The notes under the pieces: model-generated
The model's database searches: none
The model's input: the letters and a program-made list of their open reading frames with translations, nothing else
Told to the model about the DNA's origin: nothing
Shown: positions 6,729 to 16,091 of the stretch, piece after piece
How the letters are laid out: each line of letters starts with the position of its first letter
Position numbering within the stretch: position 1 is the first letter of the stretch
Program-made: the position numbers and the translations under genes
Assembly: GCA_038243395.1 (NCBI GenBank)
Contig: JBBSRC010000002.1
Location: 1 to 64,000, forward strand
DNA from: Gelidibacter sp038243395
Lineage (GTDB): Bacteria > Bacteroidota > Bacteroidia > Flavobacteriales > Flavobacteriaceae
Length of the DNA: 64,000 nt
Direction of reading: 5' to 3'

Positions 6729-9704
6729 ATGATTAAATCATTTTTGACTCTCATGACATTTATGTGCAGTTTCTCGATGCTAGCACAAGACTACTTTCCT
6801 AAAAACGATGGTGTTACAGCTAAAAACACCAATTACACTGCAATTACAAATGCCAAAATTTATGTGACACCCACTCAAGTCATTGAGAAAGGAACTTTGC
6901 TCATTAAAGATGGTAAAGTTGTGGCAACAGGAACTTCGATAACCATTCCAAAAAATGCGACGCAAATAGACGCTTCAGGAAAAAGTATCTACCCGTCCTT
7001 TATTGACATGTATTCTGATTTTGGAATTGAAAAACCAAAACGTCAAACCGCAGCGGGAAGAAGCTCACAATATGATGCTTCACGTTCAGGATTTTATTGG
7101 AATGATCACGTCATGCCCGAAAACAATGCCATTGACCAATTCAAATACGATTCAAAAAAAGCTGAAGAATTGATCAAAGCTGGTTTTGGAGTGGTAAATA
7201 CCCATATCCAGGATGGAATTGTACGTGGAACAGGGACTTTGGTAGCCCTAAATTCTGTTGACGATAATGCTATGCGGATTCTGGACACCAAATCGGCCCA
7301 ATATCTTTCCTTTACAAAAAGTGTCACTTCTAATCAGGCTTATCCTTCGTCAATCATGGGAAGCATGGCCTTATTGCGTCAATTTTATTATGATGCCGAC
7401 TGGTACGCCAAAGGCAATTCAAAAACAAAAGACCTTTCTATTGAAGCCTTGAACAATAACAAATCTATGGTTCAAATTTTTGAGGCAGGTAGTAGGGCCG
7501 ATGGATTGCGTGCTGATAAAGTAGGCGATCTTTTCAATATCCAATATGTAATTTTAGGTGGTGGCGATGAATACGAACGCATTGCTGAGATCAAAGCAAT
7601 GAATGCTCCCATGATCATTCCTATAAATTTTCCAGATGCTTATGATGTAGAAAACGCATTTTTAGCCTCTACCCTTTCGATTCATGATATGAGAGCATGG
7701 AACCAAAAACCGACCAATCCAAAACTATTGGCTGATCATAACGTGACTTTTGCCTTGACCACGCACAGTTTAAAATCGCCTAAAGAATTTAAAGCTAACT
7801 TAATGAAAGCCATCGAGGCGGGACTTTCTAAAGAAAAAGCATTGGAGGCATTAACTACAATCCCAGCCCAACTCCTAGGAAAATCTGATAAAATCGGAAC
7901 TTTAAAAAATAATACTTACGCCAACTTCCTAATTACTTCTGGAGACATTTTTGATGAGAAAACTACCCTTTATGAAAATTGGGTTCAAGGTCAAAAAAAC
8001 ACCATTGAAAACAGAAGCATTGTTGACATTACTGGAAAATATGAATTTTCTCTTGCCGGCGAAGCTTACGAAATGACTCTTTCTGGGGAACTGAACAAGC
8101 TGAAATCAGAAATCACTTCCAATAACAAAAAAAGAGGCTCCAAAGTATCTTATGCAGATGATTGGGCAAATATTGCTTTTACCACGCAAGACAGTACTAA
8201 GCAAGATTTTATTAGAATTATTGCCAATGTAGATGCCAATAAAAATCTGACCGGCAAAGCATTTATGCCAAATGGAACAGAAATGAGCTTTTTCGCAAAA
8301 CAAACAGAAGACAAAAAAGATGGTACCGACGTTGTGAAGAAAGACGATAAGGATGCGGACAAAAAAGATGTCAATGCATTTGTTTCGCCAATTACCTTTC
8401 CTAACAATGGATATGGCTTTGAAACCTTACCAAAAGCTGAAACCTTACTATTTAAAAACGCGACCGTTTGGACCAGTGAAAAAGAGGGCATCTTAGAAAA
8501 CACGGATGTACTTATCAAAAACGGCAAAATTGCGAAAATCGGTAAAAATCTCTCTGAAAGTGGTGCTCAAGTCATTGATGCTACTGGCAAGCATTTGACT
8601 GCAGGGGTAATTGATGAACATTCACATATTGCAGCCGCTTCAGTCAATGAAGGTGGACAAAACTCTTCTGCAGAAGTGACTCTTGAAGATGTACTTGACG
8701 ATACCGATATTAATCTCTATAGAAATTTGGCGGGTGGCGTCACGACGATTCAAATTTTGCACGGATCAGCAAACCCAATTGGAGGCCGTTCAGCCGTTAT
8801 TAAACCAAAATGGGGTTCTGCTGCAAAAGATTTAATTTTTGAACACAGTCCAAAGACAATCAAATTTGCCCTGGGCGAAAACGTAAAGCAGTCGAACTGG
8901 TCTGGTGGCAGATTCCCACAAACGAGAATGGGCGTTGAGCAAGTGTATATCGATTATTTTACCAGAGCGAAAGCATACGAAGCCGAGAAAAAAAGCGGCA
9001 AACCTTTCCGCAAGGATATTGAAATGGAAACGCTAGTTGAAATCTTGAATGGCAACCGCCATATTACCTGTCATTCTTATGTGCAAAGTGAAATCAATAT
9101 GTTAATGAAAGTTGCTGATCAGTTTAATTTTAAAATCAACACATTTACCCACATTTTGGAAGGTTATAAAGTGGCCGATAAAATGTTTGAGCGCGGCATA
9201 GGAGGTTCAACGTTTGCAGATTGGTGGGGCTACAAATATGAAGTGAACGATGCGATTCCTTATAATGCTGCCATCATGCACGATGTGGGTATAACGGTCG
9301 CTATTAACAGTGATGATGCCGAAATGAGTCGTCGTTTAAATCAGGAAGCTGGTAAAACGGTAAAATATGGTGGTGTCAGCGAAGAAGAAGCTTGGAAATT
9401 TGTGACTTTGAATCCTGCGAAACTTTTACATATTGATGATCGTGTGGGCAGTATCAAGGTGGGCAAGGATGCCGATGTGGTATTGTGGACAGACCATCCG
9501 CTTTCTATTTATGCAAAAGCCGAAAGAACTCTTATTGAAGGCGTTACTTATTTTGATTTAAAACGTGATGAACTGATCAGAGAGCAAGTTAAAAAGGAAA
9601 AAAGCCAATTGATCAATGAAATGTTACAAGCTAAGAACAAAGGTTTGAAGACACAGCCTATCAAGAAGACAGAAAAAGAAATGATGCATTGTGACTCTGA
9701 GTAG
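6729..9704 (+). CDS. secreted double amidohydrolase-family protein
   Basis: The preferred start is the ATG at 6729, giving a clean signal peptide (MIKSFLTLMTFMCSFSMLAQ) and about 991 residues; the frame is open from an in-frame GTG/TTG-type start at 6678. Two amidohydrolase modules are fused. In the N-terminal module (residues ~25-450) the strand that normally carries the HxH metal pair reads YPSFIDMYSDFG, so the metal site looks lost. The C-terminal module (~560-970) keeps AGVIDEHSHIAA, CHSYV, THILEGY and NSDDAE, and should bind metal. A Lys/Asp-rich linker separates them. It is followed after 99 bases by a related single-module gene. Likely periplasmic; substrate unknown (imidazolonepropionase/dihydroorotase-like superfamily). 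Confidence 0.85.
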   Translation: MIKSFLTLMTFMCSFSMLAQDYFPKNDGVTAKNTNYTAITNAKIYVTPTQVIEKGTLLIKDGKVVATGTSITIPKNATQIDASGKSIYPSFIDMYSDFGIEKPKRQTAAGRSSQYDASRSGFYWNDHVMPENNAIDQFKYDSKKAEELIKAGFGVVNTHIQDGIVRGTGTLVALNSVDDNAMRILDTKSAQYLSFTKSVTSNQAYPSSIMGSMALLRQFYYDADWYAKGNSKTKDLSIEALNNNKSMVQIFEAGSRADGLRADKVGDLFNIQYVILGGGDEYERIAEIKAMNAPMIIPINFPDAYDVENAFLASTLSIHDMRAWNQKPTNPKLLADHNVTFALTTHSLKSPKEFKANLMKAIEAGLSKEKALEALTTIPAQLLGKSDKIGTLKNNTYANFLITSGDIFDEKTTLYENWVQGQKNTIENRSIVDITGKYEFSLAGEAYEMTLSGELNKLKSEITSNNKKRGSKVSYADDWANIAFTTQDSTKQDFIRIIANVDANKNLTGKAFMPNGTEMSFFAKQTEDKKDGTDVVKKDDKDADKKDVNAFVSPITFPNNGYGFETLPKAETLLFKNATVWTSEKEGILENTDVLIKNGKIAKIGKNLSESGAQVIDATGKHLTAGVIDEHSHIAAASVNEGGQNSSAEVTLEDVLDDTDINLYRNLAGGVTTIQILHGSANPIGGRSAVIKPKWGSAAKDLIFEHSPKTIKFALGENVKQSNWSGGRFPQTRMGVEQVYIDYFTRAKAYEAEKKSGKPFRKDIEMETLVEILNGNRHITCHSYVQSEINMLMKVADQFNFKINTFTHILEGYKVADKMFERGIGGSTFADWWGYKYEVNDAIPYNAAIMHDVGITVAINSDDAEMSRRLNQEAGKTVKYGGVSEEEAWKFVTLNPAKLLHIDDRVGSIKVGKDADVVLWTDHPLSIYAKAERTLIEGVTYFDLKRDELIREQVKKEKSQLINEMLQAKNKGLKTQPIKKTEKEMMHCDSE

Positions 9705-9803
9705 AATTCAGTTGGCAGTCTTCAGTCGTTAGTCTGCAGCAAAAACAAATCTTTAACAATAGTAATTAGATTTCCTCCTTCGAGGGAATGAAATAAATTT
9801 CAA

Positions 9804-11102
9804 ATGAAAAACAACATATATATATTAATTATCACCTTGTGCACTTCGTTTGGCTTTGCACAACAAACACCAGCCTCAAAACAGTCCAAGACGATTGCGA
9901 TTACTGGTGCGACCGCACATTTAGGTAATGGTAAGGTCATTGAAAATAGTTTAATCATTTTCAAAGATGGTAAACTGACCACTGTATCAAGTGGATCACA
10001 ATTAGATCTTGCTGGTATGGAAGTGATCAATGCCAAAGGTAAACATGTCTATCCAGGTTTTATCGTGCCTTCGTCTACTTTAGGTCTGGCAGAAATTGAT
10101 GCCGTAAAAGCTTCAGTTGATGATAGCGAGATGGGAGAAATGAATCCCCACATCCGAAGCATTATTGCCTATAATGCGGAATCGAAACTTGTGGAATCTA
10201 TGCGCCCAAATGGTGTGTTGCTGGGTCAAATTGTTCCAAAAGGTGGACGTATTTCAGGAACATCGTCGGTTGTTCAATTTGACGCTTGGAATTGGGAAGA
10301 TGCTACCGTAAAAGTGAATGACGGTATATACATGAACTGGCCAAGTAGTTTTAGCCGTGGCAGATGGTGGCTTGGTGAAGATGCAGGATTAAAAATCAAT
10401 GATAAATATAGTGAGCAGGTAGATGAAGTTGTATCATTTTTTAATGAGACCAAAGCTTATGCTGCAGGCGTTAAAGCAACCGTTAACTTACCATATGGTG
10501 CAACTCAAGGACTGTTTGATGGTTCGAAAAAATTATACATCAATGTCAATGATGAAAAAGGCATTACGGATGCCATTCATTTTGCAAAAAAGAATAAAGT
10601 TCAGCACTTAGTAATTGTTGGTGGAAGTGAATCGTACAAAGTAGCCGACTTATTAAAACAAAATAACATTCCTGTCATTATCCAACGTGTTCACTCCCTT
10701 CCAAGTCAGGAAGATGAAGATTATGACATGCCTTATAAATTGGCAACTTTATTAGTTAATAAAGGAATTCTGGTGGCTTTGAACGCTAGCGGAAGCATGG
10801 AGCGTATGAGCACCAGGAATCTACCGTTTTATGCAGGGACTACGGTAGCTCATGGATTGGAAAAAGAAGAAGCCTTAAAACTAATTACGTCAAACACCGC
10901 AAAGATATTAGGAATCGACAAAGATTACGGCACCTTGGAAGAAGGTAAAAGCGCAACATTATTTATCAGCGAAGGTGACGCTTTAGACATGCGTACCAAT
11001 CAGCTTACTCATGCTTTCATAGATGGACGTTTAGTGAGTTTAGAAACACACCAAACAGAACTTTATCATCGTTATGATGGGAAGTATAAAGCTCAAAAAT
11101 AA
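9804..11102 (+). CDS. secreted amidohydrolase-like protein, probable pseudoenzyme
   Basis: A 432-residue protein with a signal peptide ending near SFGFAQQ. It resembles the N-terminal module of the preceding double-module protein: an early IENSLIIFKDGKL strand, the turn VYPGFIVPSSTLG where active enzymes have an HxH pair, then a C-terminal KILGIDKDYGTLEEGKSATL stretch typical of amidohydrolases. The usual metal ligands are not visible, so it may be a catalytically inert partner or use other residues. The same strand and close spacing suggest co-expression and perhaps a complex. A terminator hairpin follows at 11240. Confidence 0.8.
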   Translation: MKNNIYILIITLCTSFGFAQQTPASKQSKTIAITGATAHLGNGKVIENSLIIFKDGKLTTVSSGSQLDLAGMEVINAKGKHVYPGFIVPSSTLGLAEIDAVKASVDDSEMGEMNPHIRSIIAYNAESKLVESMRPNGVLLGQIVPKGGRISGTSSVVQFDAWNWEDATVKVNDGIYMNWPSSFSRGRWWLGEDAGLKINDKYSEQVDEVVSFFNETKAYAAGVKATVNLPYGATQGLFDGSKKLYINVNDEKGITDAIHFAKKNKVQHLVIVGGSESYKVADLLKQNNIPVIIQRVHSLPSQEDEDYDMPYKLATLLVNKGILVALNASGSMERMSTRNLPFYAGTTVAHGLEKEEALKLITSNTAKILGIDKDYGTLEEGKSATLFISEGDALDMRTNQLTHAFIDGRLVSLETHQTELYHRYDGKYKAQK

Positions 11103-11152
11103 TCTGAGTAATAAAGTTGGAAGCCTGAAGAAAAAAATTGAAATTTCAAATT

Positions 11153-11186
11153 GCCAGTCCGTCCGTAGATTTTACGAAGACAGGGA
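11153..11186. repeat. degenerate copy of a dispersed intergenic element
   Basis: The stretch containing CCGTAGATTTTACGAAGAC resembles the one at 13311-13342 containing CCGTAGCTTCAATTAAGGC, both in spacers. They look like decayed copies of one element. Function unknown. Confidence 0.3.
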
Positions 11187-11239
11187 ACTGAGGTAAAGCT
11201 GAAATTCTGCAATTCAGTTTAAATGAAAATTTTCAGATT

Positions 11240-11280
11240 AAAAAATCTGTCAATCCTAGGTTAGGAGTGACAGATTTTTT
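11240..11280. terminator. terminator after the amidohydrolase genes
   Basis: A 13-base-pair perfect outer stem (AAAAAATCTGTCA / TGACAGATTTTTT) with a further inner TCCTA/TAGGA pairing and a T run on the 3' side. The A run on the 5' side means it could also act on minus-strand transcripts from the lipoprotein gene. Confidence 0.8.
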
Positions 11281-11327
11281 TGTTTGAACACATAACTAAT
11301 CAAATCAAAAACTTAACTGATTCTGTA

Positions 11328-11367
<40 letters not shown>

Positions 11368-11369
11368 CC

Positions 11370-12173
11370 TTATTGAATCAACTCCCCGCCTTCTGGTCTG
11401 CCATAAACTCTAATGTCCATTTTGACCGTGGTCAGCATCGGACTTACAAATTTAACTTCGTGATTTGGAGTAGCTGGTTTATTGTTTTCAACATTGTACC
11501 AAACCATGGTTTCTGGCAAGTATAAATCTTCGACTTCTTGCCAATTACTGTAATTGATAAAATGTCATTGGTTGTTTTTTTCGTTTTTACCATCTATCCT
11601 TTTATAAGCCAACCAAGTCATCCTATGAGAATCTTTATCATAGTACAAAATGTACTGATCATCAGAAGAAGCTCCAACACCGTTTTCGTGTGATATTTTA
11701 ACCCCTGGATAAGTCTTTCCTTCAAAAGTTAAAGGATCAGCTTCCGCATACATTGTGCCATCGTCAGAAACAACAAAGGGCATCGCATAAAAATGAAACA
11801 TTGAATTATAGTAAGACTTAGGATCGCCTTCAAAGGCGTGTTTTTCTTTATTTTTCATCCACAAAACCTCCCCGTCATATCCAATTGTGTTTTTCGGCAT
11901 TTCTATAAGCGCATAACGGTCTTTTAAGTCGGTAGTGGTAATTTCATAACCTCCAGGTTTTTCAACCGAAAATTCTAATGTTTCCATTTCATTCCAGACG
12001 TCAATCCCTCCGTGAGCGTCAAAAACCTTTGTCAAATTTTCAGGATAGACGCTTGTAGTCACATCAAGTTCCTCTTCAAGATAAGGCTCAGTCTCGTTTT
12101 TTGATTCGGTAGATTTGTCCTTACATGACACCATAACGACAAGTATGAGTGATAAATAAAAGATTTTTTTCAT
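11370..12173 (-). pseudogene. lipoprotein gene interrupted by an in-frame TGA
   Basis: The frame opens with a lipoprotein signal ending in VMVSC (Cys17) and reads 202 residues to a TGA at 11567-11565. Directly after that stop the same frame continues with 64 sensible codons (beginning HFINYSNWQEVEDL, ending GRPEGGELIQ) to a TAA at 11372-11370. The extension has charged, aromatic and Gly/Pro composition like the first part, so the intact protein was about 267 residues. A single base change (for example TGG to TGA) explains it; a sequencing error or translational readthrough are alternatives. Family not recognised; it looks like a periplasmic outer-membrane lipoprotein of unknown role. Promoter unclear; a 19-base palindrome lies 16 bases upstream. 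Confidence 0.8.
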
Positions 12174-12188
12174 AATTGATTAGTTTAC

Positions 12189-12207
12189 ATTTCCATATTA
12201 TGGAAAT
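12189..12207. promoter_or_regulatory. palindrome upstream of the interrupted lipoprotein gene
   Basis: ATTTCCATATTATGGAAAT is a perfect inverted repeat with 9-base arms around one base, 16 bases before the lipoprotein start. Its position would suit an operator, but A+T-rich palindromes arise by chance. Confidence 0.3.
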
Positions 12208-12426
12208 CATTTTCGTTCAGTTTTATGTTTTAACGATATTACGTTTTTTAAATTATAAAAAAATAAATTATGAAAATTCAATTGATGCAGATAAGCCAAG
12301 ATTTTCTAAGTCTAAAGGACGTTCGAGTGGATTCCCGCGACATTCGTGATGAAAGATCATAACATTTCAATATCAATTTACCTTGTCAATTTCTTTTAAA
12401 TAATGTAATTGTTCTTTCATATTCAG

Positions 12427-12434
12427 TAAATTTG
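12427..12434 (+). promoter_or_regulatory. -7 promoter element of the RNA methyltransferase gene
   Basis: TAAATTTG matches TAnnTTTG, 24 bases before the GTG start. A TTG at 12409-12411 is only 15 bases away, shorter than the usual 19. Confidence 0.4.
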
Positions 12435-12457
12435 CGAGAGCAAAATACTACTAATCT

Positions 12458-13255
12458 GTGAATAAAGAAATAACGAGCGTTCAAAACCCTTACATTAAGG
12501 AGCTTTATCAACTCAAAGAAAAATCTAGGGATCGTAAAAAATCGGGACTATTTTTAATTGAGGGTGCACGGGAAATCGGATTAGTGATAAAAGGCAACTA
12601 TAACCTTGAAACCATCTTGTACAATCCTGAATTGTTTTCCGAATCACAGTTAAAAAATTTGACGACACAGCAAGTAAAAATTATACAAATCTCGAAAGAC
12701 GTCTATCAGAAATTGGCATATAGAGATACCACAGAAGGTGTTATTGCCGTCGCCAAAGCAAAATCTCACGATTTAAATAACATCATGTTCAAGTCTGAAA
12801 ACCCTTTAGTTCTCGTAGCCGAAGCTCCGGAAAAACCTGGAAACATCGGTGCCCTTATGAGAACAGCTGATGCGGCAAACGTGGATGCGGTAATCATTGC
12901 TAATCCCAAAACGGACCTATACAATCCTAATATCATTCGAAGTAGTGTGGGCTGTGTTTTTACAAATCAAATTGCTACAGGATCAACTTCTGAGATTATC
13001 TCATTTTTAAAGGAACAAAACATTGCTATCTTTTGCGCTGATTTACAAGCTTCCGAAATTTATACTACACAAGACTTTAGGAAAGCCACTGCCATAGTTA
13101 TGGGCACTGAAGCTACTGGATTAAGTACTGAGTGGCTGGAGCAATCCACCCAAAACATCATCATTCCCATGCAAGGCGAAATTGACAGTATGAATGTTTC
13201 GGTTGCCGCGGGAATCCTTATTTTTGAAGCTTGCAGGCAGAGAGGTTTTAATTAA
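12458..13255 (+). CDS. TrmH/SpoU-family RNA 2'-O-methyltransferase
   Basis: A 265-residue SAM-dependent RNA ribose methyltransferase with the SPOUT knot. Residues ~1-100 form the substrate-binding part seen in 23S rRNA methylases of the RlmB/TsnR type (SVQNPYIKELYQLKEKSRDR, GLFLIEGAREI). Residues ~110-265 form the catalytic fold: EKPGNIGALMRTADAANVDA (motif 1), VMGTEATGLS (motif 2) and IPMQGEIDSMNVSVAAGI (motif 3). It starts with GTG; no better start lies in frame. The exact target nucleotide cannot be told. Confidence 0.9.
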   Translation: MNKEITSVQNPYIKELYQLKEKSRDRKKSGLFLIEGAREIGLVIKGNYNLETILYNPELFSESQLKNLTTQQVKIIQISKDVYQKLAYRDTTEGVIAVAKAKSHDLNNIMFKSENPLVLVAEAPEKPGNIGALMRTADAANVDAVIIANPKTDLYNPNIIRSSVGCVFTNQIATGSTSEIISFLKEQNIAIFCADLQASEIYTTQDFRKATAIVMGTEATGLSTEWLEQSTQNIIIPMQGEIDSMNVSVAAGILIFEACRQRGFN

Positions 13256-13310
13256 TATTCTCTCGCAAAAGCGCTAAGACGCAAAATTGATTTACTAATT
13301 AAATACTGCT

Positions 13311-13342
13311 TGCCCGACCGTAGCTTCAATTAAGGCGGGAGG
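13311..13342. repeat. degenerate copy of a dispersed intergenic element
   Basis: Contains CCGTAGCTTCAATTAAGGC and resembles the stretch at 11153-11186. It lies just before the M48 peptidase gene. Probably a decayed mobile or structural element. Confidence 0.3.
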
Positions 13343-13352
13343 ACTGAAAAAT

Positions 13353-14585
13353 ATGACTTCCACTACTCTTTTCTATATCATCATCGCCATCATAATCATT
13401 GATTTTTTGGTTGGTAAAATATTGGATGCCTTAAATGCTAAACGTTATAATGATCCTATTCCTGAAGAATTAAGAGACGTTTATGACCAAGAAGAATATC
13501 AAAAATCGCAGCGTTACAAAACCACCAACTATAAATTTGGATTAATCACCTCTACATTTTCCTTGGTGGTTACCTTAGTCTTTTTAGGATTGGATGGGTT
13601 TGAATTTGTGGATAATATTGCACGTAGCTATAGCGATAATCCCATCATCATTGCACTGATCTTTTTTGGCATCATCATGTTCGGTAGTGATCTTCTTAAT
13701 ACGCCTTTTGCCTATTATCAAACTTTCGTAATCGAAGAACGATTCGGATTTAACAAAACCACGAAAGCCACTTTTGTTTTGGACAAAGTCAAAAGTTTGC
13801 TCATGATGGCAATTATGGGCGGGGGAATTTTGGCATTGATCATTTGGTTTTACCAAGTAACGGGTACTTACTTTTGGTTATTCGCTTGGGCATTGGTAGC
13901 GGTGTTCAGCATTTTCACCAATATGTTTTATGCGCGACTTATCGTGCCTTTATTCAACAAACAAACACCTTTGGAAGCTGGCAAGTTAAGAGATCAAATT
14001 TCCGAGTACGCTAATTCTGTTGGTTTTAATCTCAATAAGATTTTTGTCATCGACGGCTCCAAGCGGAGCACCAAAGCCAATGCCTATTTCTCTGGATTTG
14101 GAAATGAAAAACGAGTTACCCTTTATGACACTTTGGTCAGTGATTTGGATGATGAGGAAATTGTTGCTGTTTTAGCCCATGAAGTAGGACATTACAAAAA
14201 GAAGCACATTATTTTTAATCTGATTGCCTCACTTTTACTTACAGGATTAACGTTGTTTATCTTATCTATATTTATTTCAAATCCGTTGTTGTCCAATGCG
14301 CTTGGTGTTGAAATAGCCAGTTTTCATGTGGGACTGATCGCTTTTGGTTTGCTTTATTCGCCAATTTCTGACCTTACCGGTTTTGTGATGAATCATTTTT
14401 CCCGAAAGTTCGAATATCAAGCGGATGATTATGCCAAAAACACTTATAAGTCTGAACCATTGATCAGTTCTTTAAAAAAGCTCTCGAAAAACAGTTTGAG
14501 CAATTTAACACCGCATCCCGCTTATGTTTGGGTGCACTATTCACATCCAACCCTTTTGGAACGGGTTAGGAATTTAAGAAAATAA
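13353..14585 (+). CDS. M48-family Ste24-type membrane endopeptidase
   Basis: A 410-residue integral membrane zinc peptidase, related to CAAX prenyl protease 1 (Ste24). The zinc motif HEVGH is at residues 276-280 and the third ligand lies in the later EFEYQADDYA segment. Hydrophobic helices occur at the N terminus, around 60-80, 95-115, 150-200 and 290-340. Bacteria of this group have no prenylated CAAX proteins, so the likely role is membrane protein quality control. The gene follows the methyltransferase by 97 bases that carry a degenerate repeat. Confidence 0.92.
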   Translation: MTSTTLFYIIIAIIIIDFLVGKILDALNAKRYNDPIPEELRDVYDQEEYQKSQRYKTTNYKFGLITSTFSLVVTLVFLGLDGFEFVDNIARSYSDNPIIIALIFFGIIMFGSDLLNTPFAYYQTFVIEERFGFNKTTKATFVLDKVKSLLMMAIMGGGILALIIWFYQVTGTYFWLFAWALVAVFSIFTNMFYARLIVPLFNKQTPLEAGKLRDQISEYANSVGFNLNKIFVIDGSKRSTKANAYFSGFGNEKRVTLYDTLVSDLDDEEIVAVLAHEVGHYKKKHIIFNLIASLLLTGLTLFILSIFISNPLLSNALGVEIASFHVGLIAFGLLYSPISDLTGFVMNHFSRKFEYQADDYAKNTYKSEPLISSLKKLSKNSLSNLTPHPAYVWVHYSHPTLLERVRNLRK

Positions 14586-14892
14586 TAAGAGTGTTACTTA
14601 GGTGTGCCTTTAATACCACTAATCTCAAATTTTTGTGCCTATTTATTATAAATTTTATTAATTATTCAATAAAAAAATGAAATTTTCAAAATATATTGAC
14701 ATTATTAATAAAAATATGACCTCCATCGATAATATCCAAAAATAATTTATAGAAATATTGTTCATCAGAGTCTTATGGATTTAATCAAAACAAAAAGCTA
14801 CATTTGTAGGAACAAAAACATCGTAAAAAAAACTTGAATTAGGCGCAATAAACTCCTTCCATTCTCTTATTTAAAATAATTATTACACCTTT
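14586..14892. other. intergenic spacer before the GT4 gene
   Basis: A 307-base A+T-rich spacer. No coding frame or hairpin of note was seen; it holds a -7 element at 14799-14806. Confidence 0.5.
14799..14806 (+). promoter_or_regulatory. -7 promoter element of the GT4 gene
   Basis: TACATTTG fits TAnnTTTG about 87 bases before the start codon. No clear -33 TTG. Confidence 0.35.
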
Positions 14893-16008
14893 ATGAAAAT
14901 TGTATTCTTAGCTAGATATTTACCCGCAGAAGGTTCGACAACACATATGTATGCAGCGGCCAAAAACCTAATAGAGAGAGGTCATCAGGTCTACATCTTT
15001 TCAAGAGGTCCAGGAAATGACCCAAGTGCTATTAATATCTTTGAAAAAGCTAAATTAGATGGTGTTCAATTTGTAAAACTTCCATTTCCCTTATTTAATA
15101 AAATAAATTTATTTACGCGATCTCAGCAACTCGCAGCTTATGTTTTTGTGACTCCCGTGACTCTATTTCATTTGTTTACACTTAAACCTGATGTAGTTCA
15201 TGCTCATTATCCTGTTACAACTTACTTAGCTTCGATATATAGATCCTTGACTAAAAAAAAGTTTATTGTCACACATCACATTACTGGCATCCCTAAACAT
15301 GTTTTTAACAGAAAAGCGGATTATGTTATTGCTATTAGTAGAGAATTAAAAGAAGATTTAATCTCATCTTATAAATATGATCAAAACCAGGTTAAACTTA
15401 TTTTTAATGGGGTAAGAGACCAAAAGACCAATCAAGAAAAGAACAATAACTTAAGCTTAAGAGAGACTTACGGAATACCAAAGGATAGGGTTCTTTTTGG
15501 TTTTGTTGGCTCTATTAGCCTTCGAAAAGGCGTTGACATTATTATAAAGGCCTTCAGCCAGTGCAAAAATTTAAAAATTCATTTGATCGTTCTGGGCAAT
15601 GGCGACACTAATTGCTTAAATCAATTGATAAAAGATCATCAAATTGAGCATTTGGTAACTTTGGTTCCTTTTAGGGACCCCGCAGATATTTATAGCATGA
15701 TGGATGTATTGATATTACCCTCTAGACAAGAAGGTTTTCCGTTAGTTCCGTTGGAAGCTATGATGATGAAAAAACCAGTAATAAGGTCAAATATTCAAGG
15801 TGCTGATGATCAAATTATCGATGGCGAAAATGGATACCTTTTTGAATCGGAAAATCACTTAGAATTAGCTCATATAATTGAAAAAATCGCTTTAGACCCA
15901 GAAGTTTTAATTGATTTAGGTAAAAATGCATACCAACATGCAGCATCTAATTTTTCTGAAAACTCGATGATTGATAAAATGTTGGAACTTTACGATTTGA
16001 CGACCTAA
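14893..16008 (+). CDS. glycosyltransferase family 4
   Basis: A 371-residue GT-B retaining glycosyltransferase. The N-terminal Rossmann half begins MKIVFLARYLPAEG. The C-terminal donor-binding half shows GFVGSISLRKGVDIIIKAF and the EGFPLVPLEAM segment that carries the E(x7)E motif, followed by DGENGYLFE. It should add a sugar to a lipid-linked or surface glycan from a nucleotide sugar in the cytoplasm. A sulfatase gene follows after 83 bases. The donor and acceptor cannot be predicted. Confidence 0.9.
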   Translation: MKIVFLARYLPAEGSTTHMYAAAKNLIERGHQVYIFSRGPGNDPSAINIFEKAKLDGVQFVKLPFPLFNKINLFTRSQQLAAYVFVTPVTLFHLFTLKPDVVHAHYPVTTYLASIYRSLTKKKFIVTHHITGIPKHVFNRKADYVIAISRELKEDLISSYKYDQNQVKLIFNGVRDQKTNQEKNNNLSLRETYGIPKDRVLFGFVGSISLRKGVDIIIKAFSQCKNLKIHLIVLGNGDTNCLNQLIKDHQIEHLVTLVPFRDPADIYSMMDVLILPSRQEGFPLVPLEAMMMKKPVIRSNIQGADDQIIDGENGYLFESENHLELAHIIEKIALDPEVLIDLGKNAYQHAASNFSENSMIDKMLELYDLTT

Positions 16009-16091
16009 GTACTAATTTTTAACACACTTCTTTGTCAATAACTTAGTAGTTTTATAAATCAGTATTCTACAAAATCTCTACATTTACTAAT

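Noticed and set aside
12270..12362. 30-codon frame starting MKIQLMQISQDF
   Set aside because: Too short to support and without a promoter; it may be debris but cannot be told from chance.
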